From: Saprospiraceae bacterium
GTDB lineage: Bacteria; Bacteroidota; Bacteroidia; Chitinophagales; Saprospiraceae
Direction of reading: 5' to 3'
NCBI GenBank assembly: GCA_007134625.1
Contig: SLKL01000373.1
Coordinates: 1-5,568, forward strand
Length of the DNA stretch: 5,568 bases
Both the position numbers and the translations under genes were made by a program. Shown piece after piece: positions 1 through 5,568 of the stretch (position 1 is its first letter; every line of letters starts with the position of its first letter). The notes beneath the pieces were generated by a model. The model saw only the letters and a list, made by a program, of their open reading frames with translations, did not search any database and was not told the DNA's origin.

Positions 1-210
1 GGAAGAGTGAACAACAATCTTGACACCTATAAATTCAGAGATTTATCATTTCTAATCGGGTTTGAGATTGAGGGAATAAGTATTGGTCTGAGTTATGACC
101 TATCACTTGATGACCTTCAAAACTACAACAAACGGCAGGGAATTTTTGAAATCAGCCTTTCCATCATGGGAGAATACAGTAATGAATTAGACATGTGCCC
201 TCGGTTTTAG
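1..210 (+). CDS. PorP/SprF-family type IX secretion membrane protein, C-terminal fragment
   Basis: Frame 1 is open from the first base to a TAG at 208-210, so this is the last 69 codons of a gene that starts outside the window. The GTG at 7-9 is an internal valine, not a start. The visible part reads as the final beta strands of an outer-membrane barrel: FLIGFEIEGISIGLSYDLSL, then a DLQNYN turn, then FEISLS. This matches the usual end of PorP/SprF proteins (a pattern like GFxxxGxxIGYSYDxxxSxLxNYxxGxHEISL). A short tail ending in CPRF follows, which I recall in some members from Saprospira-like bacteria. Family members sit in the outer membrane and support secretion or surface anchoring of T9SS cargo, especially proteins with type B C-terminal domains; SprF serving the adhesin SprB is the known example. 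The cargo for this copy is probably encoded upstream, outside the window. The family call is from memory of the motif; the fragment is too short to name a subfamily. Confidence 0.75.
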   Translation, partial: GRVNNNLDTYKFRDLSFLIGFEIEGISIGLSYDLSLDDLQNYNKRQGIFEISLSIMGEYSNELDMCPRF

Positions 211-498
211 TTAAAAAAAGATTTAAAATTGAGTTAGTCTTTGACAATACAGGATTTTTTCATTTTTTTGCAATAATAATCTTAAAATACAAAGCATTGC
301 ACATGATTCAAAACAACTTCATTTTCAGACTGTTTTAGATTGTGACATTATGGCAGATAAAAAAATGATTAATTCAACAAGGGTAAAAATCACAGACAAA
401 TTATAGCTAACAATCACTAAAACTGCCATTTTAACACCATTTATCGTTTGGAATGATTTTATCACTGAATATTATACAAAAGCACCAGATATAAAGAA
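211..498. other. Intergenic region between the PorP/SprF gene and clpC
   Basis: This 288-base AT-rich gap holds no convincing gene. I found no GC-rich hairpin followed by a T run that would terminate the upstream gene. The only inverted repeat noted is a weak TGCAAT/ATTGCA pair around 268-300 with a loop of about 20 bases. Two tiny ORFs (12 and 19 codons including stop, at 303-338 and 350-406) show no sign of being genes. The clpC promoter must lie here unless clpC is read through from upstream. The best candidate is listed separately. Confidence 0.6.
442..450 (+). promoter_or_regulatory. Possible clpC promoter, imperfect Bacteroidota -7 element
   Basis: TATCGTTTG resembles the Bacteroidota -7 element TAnnTTTG but has three bases instead of two between TA and TTTG. 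It would give a clpC leader of roughly 40 bases. No TTTG or TTG is seen at the expected -33 distance. A similar TAGTCTTTG, also with three spacer bases, lies at 235-243. Neither is strong, and I see no inverted repeat of the CIRCE or CtsR-box kind that would suggest heat-shock repressor control. Confidence 0.22.
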
Positions 499-3036
499 AT
501 GAATAGAAAGTTTTCAAATAAAGTAAAGAAAATCATCAGTCAAAGTCGGGAGGAAGCACTAAGGCTAGGTTCTCCTTATATTGGCACAGAACACCTATTA
601 TTGGGTTTGATCAGAGATGACCAAAACCTTGCAGTTACAGTTTTAAAGTCAATGAATATTGATTTTGACGAACTCAAAGAAAAAATTGAACAGCTTGCGG
701 GAACTCCAACTGAAGAACAAACACGTGTGAATGTAGGTAATTTACCTTTAAACAAACATGCTGAACGTGTTTTGAAAGTTACCTTTCTCGAAGCCAAGGA
801 ATTCGGTCATGAAGAGATCAGTCCCGAACACTTGCTGTTATCTGTATTAAAGCATAGAGACAACCCGGCATCGAGAGCACTTGAGGATTTCGAAATCGAC
901 TACGAGAGTTTCAGATCGGAACTGGAATATGCATCTCACGAACAAAAATTCCTGGATTCAGGCTTGTATTCTCAGAGTTCCACCGGTCCTGATATGCCGA
1001 TGGAAGATCAAGGGGGTTCCGGGAGATACACCAGAAAAACACAGACTAAGTCGCGGACTCCTGTTTTAGACAATTTCGGTAGAGATATGTCTAAATTAGC
1101 AGAAGAAGGTAGCCTGGACCCAATAACAGGTAGGGAAAAGGAAATCGAACGCGTCTCTCAAATTTTGTCAAGAAGAAAAAAGAACAATCCAATATTGATT
1201 GGAGAGCCCGGAGTTGGTAAAACAGCAATTGCTGAGGGATTGGCTTTAGCTATCAAGGACAAAAAAGTTTCACGTACACTTTTCAATAAGCGGATTGTCA
1301 TGCTTGACCTGCCGGCTCTTGTCGCAGGTACAAAGTACCGGGGTCAGTTTGAGGAGCGGATGAAAGCCATCATGAATGAATTGGAAAAATCACGTGATGT
1401 TATTTTATTTATTGATGAAATACACACTATAGTTGGAGCCGGTGGAGCCACAGGGTCTTTGGATGCTTCTAATATTTTCAAGCCTGCACTTGCTCGAGGC
1501 GAGCTGCAGTGTATTGGTGCATCAACTTTGGATGAATACAGACAGTATATAGAAAAAGATGGCGCATTGGACAGGAGATTCCAGAAAGTGCTTATCAATC
1601 CACCATCGCCCGATGAAGCCATTACCATACTAAAAAACCTAAAGCCTAAGTACGAAGAGTTTCATAATGTAATTTATTCAGATGAAGCCATTCAGGCTTG
1701 TGTAAAACTGAGTGAAAGATACATAACGGACAGGTTTTTACCGGACAAGGCGATAGATATAATGGATGAAGTAGGCGCAAGGGTGCATTTGAAAAACATA
1801 CACGTACCCAAGCATATTGAGGAATTAGAGCAAAAAATAGAAGAAGTCCGCGAGCATAAAAACAAAGCGGTAAAAGGACAGCAATATGAAAAAGCTGCTG
1901 ACCTGAGGGATCAGGAAACAAAGCTATTGCGTCAATTGGATATAGCCAAGGATGAATGGGAAGAAGAATCAAAATCTCACAGATATCCTGTAAATGAAGA
2001 TAATATTGCTGAAATCGTGGCTATGGTAACCGGCATACCGGTAAAAAGGGTAGCCCAAAGTGAAAGTAAGAAGTTGGTGGGCATGAAGGAAGACCTTCAA
2101 AAAGTCATAATTGGTCAGGATGAAGCCATCACCAAAGTTACTAAAGCCATCCAAAGAAATAGGGTTGGTCTGAAAGACCCCAAAAAGCCTATTGGAACCT
2201 TTATATTTTTAGGTCCTACCGGAGTTGGAAAAACTGAGCTTGCAAAAGCATTAGCTAAATACATATTTGATTCTGAGGAAGCACTTATTCGTTTAGACAT
2301 GAGTGAGTATATGGAAAAATTTTCCATCAGCCGCTTGATTGGTGCCCCTCCCGGATATGTAGGATATGAAGAAGGTGGCCAATTAACTGAAAAGGTCAGA
2401 AGGAAGCCCTATTCTGTTATACTATTAGATGAAATCGAAAAAGCACATCCGGACATCTACAACATTTTGTTGCAAGTTCTGGACGATGGAGTACTAACTG
2501 ATGGTCTGGGGAGAAAAGTGGATTTCAAAAATACACTTATACTTATGACCTCAAATATAGGAGTTCGTGACTTAAAAGATTTTGGTCAAGGAGTCGGCTT
2601 TGCTACAAAAGCGAGGATTGAGGGATCTGAGGATCACAGAAAGTCTGTTATTACCAATGCTTTGAAGAAAACCTTTTCTCCTGAATTTCTTAACAGAATT
2701 GATGATGTAGTTATATTTAACAGTCTTGGACAAGAAGAAATATTCGAAATTATTGACATCACATTGAAGGATTTATTCAGTAGATTGAACACCCTTGATT
2801 ACAAATTATCTCTTTCAGAGGAAGCAAAAGAGTATATTGCAAAAAAGGGTTTTGATCCGCAATACGGTGCAAGACCACTGCACAGGGCAATACAAAAATA
2901 CATTGAAGATCCGCTTGCAGAGTTTATTCTCAATAATAATCCTAAAGATGGAACAGCTTTCATCGTCAATTTAGACAAAGAAACACAGCAAACTACTATT
3001 GCAATCAATGAAAATGTAAGCTCAGATGTAGAATAG
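499..3036 (+). CDS. clpC: ClpC, ATP-dependent Clp protease ATP-binding subunit
   Basis: This 845-residue Hsp100 unfoldase is full length for the family. It threads substrate proteins into the ClpP peptidase in the cytoplasm. Domains in order: a double Clp-N repeat (about 4-65 and 80-145, each with an EHLLL helix); linker; AAA+ domain D1 with Walker A GEPGVGKT (235-242), pore loop KYRG (279-282), Walker B LFIDE (303-307) and arginine-finger region DRRF (358-361); a short coiled M domain (about 430-490) with a UVR-like [11 protein letters not shown] (463-473); and D2 with Walker A GPTGVGKT (572-579), pore loop GYVG (619-622), Walker B LLDE (642-645), arginine finger in FLNRID (R733) and sensor 2 GAR (790-792). 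A VGF tripeptide (699-701) sits where the ClpP-docking loop belongs. That loop and the short M domain distinguish it from the disaggregase ClpB. The ATG at 499 gives the conserved family N-terminus; no Shine-Dalgarno sequence precedes it, only an A-rich stretch. No key residue is missing. infC follows after 58 bases with no terminator between. Confidence 0.97.
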   Translation: MNRKFSNKVKKIISQSREEALRLGSPYIGTEHLLLGLIRDDQNLAVTVLKSMNIDFDELKEKIEQLAGTPTEEQTRVNVGNLPLNKHAERVLKVTFLEAKEFGHEEISPEHLLLSVLKHRDNPASRALEDFEIDYESFRSELEYASHEQKFLDSGLYSQSSTGPDMPMEDQGGSGRYTRKTQTKSRTPVLDNFGRDMSKLAEEGSLDPITGREKEIERVSQILSRRKKNNPILIGEPGVGKTAIAEGLALAIKDKKVSRTLFNKRIVMLDLPALVAGTKYRGQFEERMKAIMNELEKSRDVILFIDEIHTIVGAGGATGSLDASNIFKPALARGELQCIGASTLDEYRQYIEKDGALDRRFQKVLINPPSPDEAITILKNLKPKYEEFHNVIYSDEAIQACVKLSERYITDRFLPDKAIDIMDEVGARVHLKNIHVPKHIEELEQKIEEVREHKNKAVKGQQYEKAADLRDQETKLLRQLDIAKDEWEEESKSHRYPVNEDNIAEIVAMVTGIPVKRVAQSESKKLVGMKEDLQKVIIGQDEAITKVTKAIQRNRVGLKDPKKPIGTFIFLGPTGVGKTELAKALAKYIFDSEEALIRLDMSEYMEKFSISRLIGAPPGYVGYEEGGQLTEKVRRKPYSVILLDEIEKAHPDIYNILLQVLDDGVLTDGLGRKVDFKNTLILMTSNIGVRDLKDFGQGVGFATKARIEGSEDHRKSVITNALKKTFSPEFLNRIDDVVIFNSLGQEEIFEIIDITLKDLFSRLNTLDYKLSLSEEAKEYIAKKGFDPQYGARPLHRAIQKYIEDPLAEFILNNNPKDGTAFIVNLDKETQQTTIAINENVSSDVE

Positions 3037-3069
3037 AGCAATAGATTTTATTATATCAGAAAAAAGATA

Positions 3070-3077
3070 TACATTTG
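3070..3077 (+). promoter_or_regulatory. Possible infC promoter, -7 element TACATTTG
   Basis: TACATTTG matches the Bacteroidota -7 consensus TAnnTTTG exactly. It lies in the 58-base clpC-infC gap and ends 17 bases before the TTG start of infC. Transcription would begin about 5-8 bases after the element, near 3083, leaving a leader of only about a dozen bases. No clear TTTG or TTG is seen at -33, and a chance match in AT-rich DNA is possible, so transcription of infC from upstream of clpC remains an alternative. Confidence 0.4.
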
Positions 3078-3094
3078 TTAATAAAATTAAAAAT

Positions 3095-3670
3095 TTGGCT
3101 AGAAGAAGATTTACCCCAAGAAGAAAAAAAGAAGACGACGCTCCTATAAATCATCGGATTAGGGTACCGGAAATAAGATTGGTAGGAGATAATTTGGAAG
3201 ATATTAGTGAAGTAATAGGGACTACTATTTTATCAGGAGTTTATCCCACAAAAGCCGCCAGGCAATGGGCAGAAGAGATGGGGCTTGATTTGGTAATGAT
3301 CTCTGAAAAAGCAAATCCTCCTGTCTGTAAAATTACTGATTACAAAAAACACCTCTACTTACAGAAAAAGAAGCAAAAAGAAATTAAGGCAAAATCAGCC
3401 AAAACAGTAATAAAAGAAATTCGTTTTGGACCGAATACTGACGATCACGATTTTGACTTTAAATTAAAACACGCTAAGGGGTTCCTTGAAGACGGAGCTA
3501 AAGTGAAGGTTTTTGTACATTTTAAAGGAAGAACTATTGTATTTAAGGACAGAGGGGAATTACTTCTACTGCGCTTTATAAAGGAATTAGAGGAATATGG
3601 CACCGCGGAAAGTTTGCCAAAAATGGAGGGTAAAAGAATGATCGTAATGATCGCTCCAAAGAAAAATTAA
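3095..3670 (+). CDS. infC: Translation initiation factor IF-3
   Basis: IF3 binds the 30S subunit, keeps it apart from 50S and checks start-codon and initiator-tRNA pairing. The product is 191 residues in the usual two-domain layout: a basic N-terminal extension ([12 protein letters not shown]), an N domain (about 16-83, with [15 protein letters not shown] and [15 protein letters not shown]), a lysine-rich linker helix (about 84-100), and a C domain (about 103-188, with [20 protein letters not shown] and [14 protein letters not shown]). The start is TTG. No in-frame ATG or GTG exists between the upstream in-frame stop (3029-3031) and Met62, and starting at Met62 would remove most of the N domain, so a non-ATG start is required. 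TTG gives the MARRRF-type N-terminus. An in-frame ATT at 3086-3088, the codon used by E. coli infC, would add three residues and is the main alternative. Between GD (31-32) and VYP (49-51) there are 16 residues where relatives I recall have about 5. Product call is very secure; the exact start is less so. Confidence 0.96.
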   Translation: MARRRFTPRRKKEDDAPINHRIRVPEIRLVGDNLEDISEVIGTTILSGVYPTKAARQWAEEMGLDLVMISEKANPPVCKITDYKKHLYLQKKKQKEIKAKSAKTVIKEIRFGPNTDDHDFDFKLKHAKGFLEDGAKVKVFVHFKGRTIVFKDRGELLLLRFIKELEEYGTAESLPKMEGKRMIVMIAPKKN

Positions 3671-3711
3671 ATTAATTTTTTCTAATTTAGTTTCATATCC
3701 ATTTATTTATT

Positions 3712-3719
3712 TATCTTTG
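3712..3719 (+). promoter_or_regulatory. rpmI-rplT promoter, -7 element TATCTTTG
   Basis: TATCTTTG, followed by CA, is an exact match to the Bacteroidota -7 consensus TAnnTTTG and the form often seen before ribosomal-protein and other housekeeping genes in this phylum. Transcription would start near 3725, leaving a leader of about 20 bases before the rpmI ATG at 3747. At -33 there is only a TTTAG-type stretch (3686-3690), not a clear TTTG. This promoter would let L35 and L20 be made independently of infC. Confidence 0.65.
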
Positions 3720-3746
3720 CAGCCGCATTGAAAAAACACAATTATT

Positions 3747-3947
3747 ATGCCTAAGTTAAAAACGCATTCATCTGCTAAGAAAAGGTTTAAAGTTACCGGT
3801 TCCGGGAAGGTTAAAAGATTCCAGGCCAATACCGGTCACCTTGGAAGGAAAAAGACTAAAAAGCGTAAATTAAGACTACGTGATAGTGTACTTGTGCACA
3901 AGTCTGAGCTAAAAAGAGTAAAAAGACTTTTAGCCATAGGAGGATAA
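3747..3947 (+). CDS. rpmI: 50S ribosomal protein L35 (bL35)
   Basis: This 66-residue, very basic protein is a component of the large ribosomal subunit. It has the family's MPKLKTHSSAKKRFKVTGSG opening, followed by KVKR, a GHLGRKKTKKRK segment and a lysine/arginine-rich C-terminus. Length is normal for the family. The ATG is preceded by an A/T-rich leader (ACACAATTATT) without a Shine-Dalgarno sequence. The gene sits 76 bases after infC and 28 bases before rplT, the conserved infC-rpmI-rplT order. It probably shares a transcript with rplT from the promoter at 3712-3719. The AGGAGG at 3938-3943 is part of the final Gly-Gly codons and is too far from rplT to act as its ribosome binding site. Confidence 0.97.
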   Translation: MPKLKTHSSAKKRFKVTGSGKVKRFQANTGHLGRKKTKKRKLRLRDSVLVHKSELKRVKRLLAIGG

Positions 3948-3975
3948 AAATTAAATAACCATAAAATAATAAACC

Positions 3976-4320
3976 ATGCCACGGTCAGTAAACTCTGTTG
4001 CATCCAGAAGGAGAAGAAAAAAGATAATAAAACAGGCCAAGGGTTACTTTGGTGCTCGTAAAAACGTATATACTGTAGCAAAAAATGCTGTTGAAAAAGC
4101 TTTGCAGTATGCTTACAGAGATAGAAAAAACAAAAAGCGTACATTCAGAAACTTATGGATTGCAAGAATTAATGCAGCTGTAAGACAGGAAGGAATGAAT
4201 TACAGTTCTTTCATCCACGCTTTAAAAGAAAAAGATGTTCAATTGAACAGAAAAGTTCTTGCAGATTTAGCCATGAACCATCCCGAGGATTTTAGCAAGA
4301 TTGTAGCTAAAGTAAAATAA
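3976..4320 (+). CDS. rplT: 50S ribosomal protein L20 (bL20)
   Basis: This 114-residue basic protein binds 23S rRNA and is needed early in 50S assembly. The sequence is a textbook L20: [20 protein letters not shown] at the start, [20 protein letters not shown] in the long N-terminal helix region, [12 protein letters not shown] in the middle, and [17 protein letters not shown] near the end. Length is as expected. The start at 3976 follows an A-rich stretch (AATAATAAACC) with no Shine-Dalgarno sequence. The gene ends in tandem stops, TAA then TAG (4318-4323). It is the last gene of the plus-strand group and is followed by a strong terminator. In E. coli and Bacillus, L20 represses its own operon by binding the leader RNA; the leader here looks too short to hold that structure. 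Confidence 0.98.
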   Translation: MPRSVNSVASRRRRKKIIKQAKGYFGARKNVYTVAKNAVEKALQYAYRDRKNKKRTFRNLWIARINAAVRQEGMNYSSFIHALKEKDVQLNRKVLADLAMNHPEDFSKIVAKVK

Positions 4321-4364
4321 TAGTCAGGGATGTAAAGATATAATGAACTATCTGAAATAATTTT

Positions 4365-4398
4365 AAAGGCATTGAGCATTTGTTCAATGCCTTTTTTT
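4365..4398 (+). terminator. Rho-independent terminator after rplT
   Basis: A perfect 11-base-pair stem (AAAGGCATTGA at 4365-4375 with TCAATGCCTTT at 4384-4394) closes an 8-base loop and runs into seven T residues (4392-4398). It lies 44 bases past the rplT stop. The T run favours the plus strand. On the minus strand the stem is followed by only three T residues and then AAAA, so it may work less well for the converging gene, whose stop codon (4397-4399) lies just beside the stem. Confidence 0.9.
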
Positions 4399-5568
4399 AT
4401 CTTATTAAATTAATATTGCCACTAAGCTCATTTACTTCTCCATTCGTACACTCCACTACTAAATGATAAGCATAAACTCCCGGTGGCATATCCTCACCCC
4501 GGAAATCACCATTCCATCCCCTGCTCTGATCATCACTGTAAAAAACTTGTTGACCAAAGCGATTATAAATCCATAGCTCCATATTGAGTACTCCCTCACC
4601 TCTAACGTATAGTACATCATTAACTCCATCCCCGTTCGGACTAAAAGCATTGGGAAGAAATACAAACGGCGGGGCACAGGGTCTTTGCTCAAAAAATATA
4701 GTGATTTCAGCACTATCTACACAGCCGAAAGCATCAATTACTTCCACCACAAAAGAAGTTGTCTCTTCAATTGATGCGATGGGATTACTCACTGACGGAT
4801 CGTCGAGAAACTCAGCTGGACTCCATAAGATGGAAGTGAGGTCACCTGAAATATTAGCATTTAAAAAGCTTTCACCTGCTTCAGAAAGGACAGGTGGATC
4901 GGCTGAAACAGACTCAATTACAGGCCCCGAAATCACTTCCACATAAACCAGATGCTCCGCACTACAATTTGCTGAATTAATACTGGCAGAATACAGTGCA
5001 CTCTGATTAGGGCTTACAAGTGGATCAGGTTCAGTAAGCGAACTGATAAATCCTAAAGCAGGACTCCATACGTATTCAAAATCCAAAGGCGCTGCCGGAA
5101 AAAGCGAAAGGGTGTCACCTAAACAAACTTCCAGACTGTCTCCCCGTCCAGGAATTTCAATCAAATCAAAATCGAATTTAAGTACCTCTTTAAAAACACA
5201 ATCAGTAAATCCTTCTGATCTCAGAATTACATCAAAGTTAGTAATCCCATCTAAACGGATTTGAAGCGTGTCATCTGCTATAACAATGCTGTCGTTAGAA
5301 GAAGTGACGACAATCCAATTTACATCAAATTCATCTTCCACAGCTTCGCTTAATATAAAAGTACTCCCTATTTTAAGAAAGACCTCATTGCCCACGCACT
5401 CTTTTTCAAGAAGATCAATATCGAGAATTACAGTTGTCGTATCAATGAAATGAATAAAACCCAAAGCAGATTTTCCACAATCACCCTGAGTATTAGAAAA
5501 CAACTCAACGATATAATCCCCAAATTCTGGAAATTCAATATTTGTAAAATTATCTCGGCCACTTTCGA
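4397..5568 (-). CDS. Secreted Ig/PKD-like repeat protein with T9SS type B sorting domain, C-terminal part
   Basis: The minus-strand frame is open from the right edge to a TAA at 4399-4397, giving 389 visible residues of a longer protein. The TTG at 5503-5501 is an internal leucine: open sequence continues upstream as coherent protein (FPEFGDYIVEL), so no start is in view. Reading inward: the end of a PKD-like module (GDYIVEL, then CGKSALGF); a less typical beta-rich stretch; two related Ig/PKD-like modules (visible residues about 140-212 and 215-293), each with a WSP motif and a later Cys; then the C-terminal domain (about 301-389) with LPNAFSPNGDGVND, WIYNRFGQQVF, GWNGDFRG and PPGVYAYHLVV. 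That domain is the gliding-motility-associated, CHU_C type (type B) signal that directs export through the T9SS to the cell surface or medium. The modules suggest an adhesin-like or structural surface protein; no catalytic domain is visible. The N-terminus and any enzymatic part lie beyond the window. Confidence 0.92.
   Translation of the reverse strand, partial: ESGRDNFTNIEFPEFGDYIVELFSNTQGDCGKSALGFIHFIDTTTVILDIDLLEKECVGNEVFLKIGSTFILSEAVEDEFDVNWIVVTSSNDSIVIADDTLQIRLDGITNFDVILRSEGFTDCVFKEVLKFDFDLIEIPGRGDSLEVCLGDTLSLFPAAPLDFEYVWSPALGFISSLTEPDPLVSPNQSALYSASINSANCSAEHLVYVEVISGPVIESVSADPPVLSEAGESFLNANISGDLTSILWSPAEFLDDPSVSNPIASIEETTSFVVEVIDAFGCVDSAEITIFFEQRPCAPPFVFLPNAFSPNGDGVNDVLYVRGEGVLNMELWIYNRFGQQVFYSDDQSRGWNGDFRGEDMPPGVYAYHLVVECTNGEVNELSGNINLIR

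Noticed and set aside
241..279. Sigma70-like TTGACA with a downstream AT-rich -10
   Set aside because: The Bacteroidota primary sigma factor does not use the classic -35/-10 pair, and the match to a -10 at proper spacing is poor.
303..338. Small ORF of 11 codons plus stop in the same gap
   Set aside because: Same reasons; no evidence of translation or conservation can be seen from sequence alone.
350..406. Small ORF of 18 codons plus stop (MADKKMINSTRVKITDKL) between the PorP/SprF gene and clpC
   Set aside because: Too short, with no clear promoter element, no recognisable family and AT-rich content where such ORFs arise by chance.
1646..1972. Minus-strand ORF of 108 codons inside clpC
   Set aside because: Antisense shadow of the conserved D1/M-domain coding sequence of clpC, with a composition typical of antisense frames and no family features.
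3662..3680. Inverted repeat (AAAAATTAA / TTAATTTTT) at the infC stop as a terminator
   Set aside because: The stem is entirely A/T, has a one-base centre and would be too weak for a convincing Rho-independent terminator.
3938..3943. Perfect AGGAGG upstream of rplT as a Shine-Dalgarno sequence
   Set aside because: It is the Gly-Gly codons at the end of rpmI and lies over 30 bases from the rplT ATG, too far to act. The other complete genes here also lack Shine-Dalgarno sites.
4584..4946. Plus-strand ORF of 120 codons opposite the secreted-protein gene
   Set aside because: It is the antisense shadow of the type B sorting domain and adjacent modules, which are clearly the real coding frame.
5501..5503. 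TTG as the start codon of the minus-strand secreted protein
   Set aside because: The frame stays open to the window edge and the extra residues (FPEFGDYIVEL) fit a PKD-like module; also no signal peptide follows the TTG.

Overview
The window looks like a chromosomal segment from a member of the Bacteroidota. Four things point there: AT-rich DNA; no Shine-Dalgarno sequence at a usable distance before the starts of clpC, infC, rpmI or rplT; exact matches to the Bacteroidota -7 promoter element TAnnTTTG before infC and rpmI; and two type IX secretion (T9SS)/gliding-associated proteins, which are restricted to this phylum and close relatives. The protein style (a PorP/SprF protein ending in CPRF, and a PKD/Ig-like protein with a type B C-terminal domain) suggests a Saprospiraceae- or Chitinophagales-like organism, but that finer placement is a guess.

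Layout from left to right. Bases 1-210 are the 3' end of a PorP/SprF-family outer-membrane gene on the plus strand, cut by the window edge. Bases 211-498 are a noncoding gap with only a weak promoter candidate. Bases 499-3036 are clpC, a complete double-AAA+ unfoldase for the ClpCP protease. After 58 bases comes infC (3095-3670), which has a non-ATG start and its own possible promoter. A 76-base gap with a strong promoter element leads to rpmI (3747-3947) and rplT (3976-4320), ribosomal proteins L35 and L20. A Rho-independent terminator (4365-4398) closes this plus-strand group. The minus strand from the right edge to 4397 carries the C-terminal part of a large secreted, Ig/PKD-like protein with a T9SS type B sorting domain.

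Functionally, infC-rpmI-rplT is the conserved translation cluster: initiation factor IF3 plus two 50S proteins. In many bacteria thrS lies just before it; here clpC, a protein quality-control gene, takes that position. The two flanking partial genes belong to protein secretion. PorP/SprF proteins are the usual partners of type B cargo, but these two are on opposite strands and separated by the housekeeping block, so each probably has its own partner outside the window.

The region is mostly ordinary and I see no previously undescribed system. The points most worth checking are the infC start (TTG, or an in-frame ATT three codons upstream, with a promoter element almost touching it) and a short extra segment in the N-domain of IF3.
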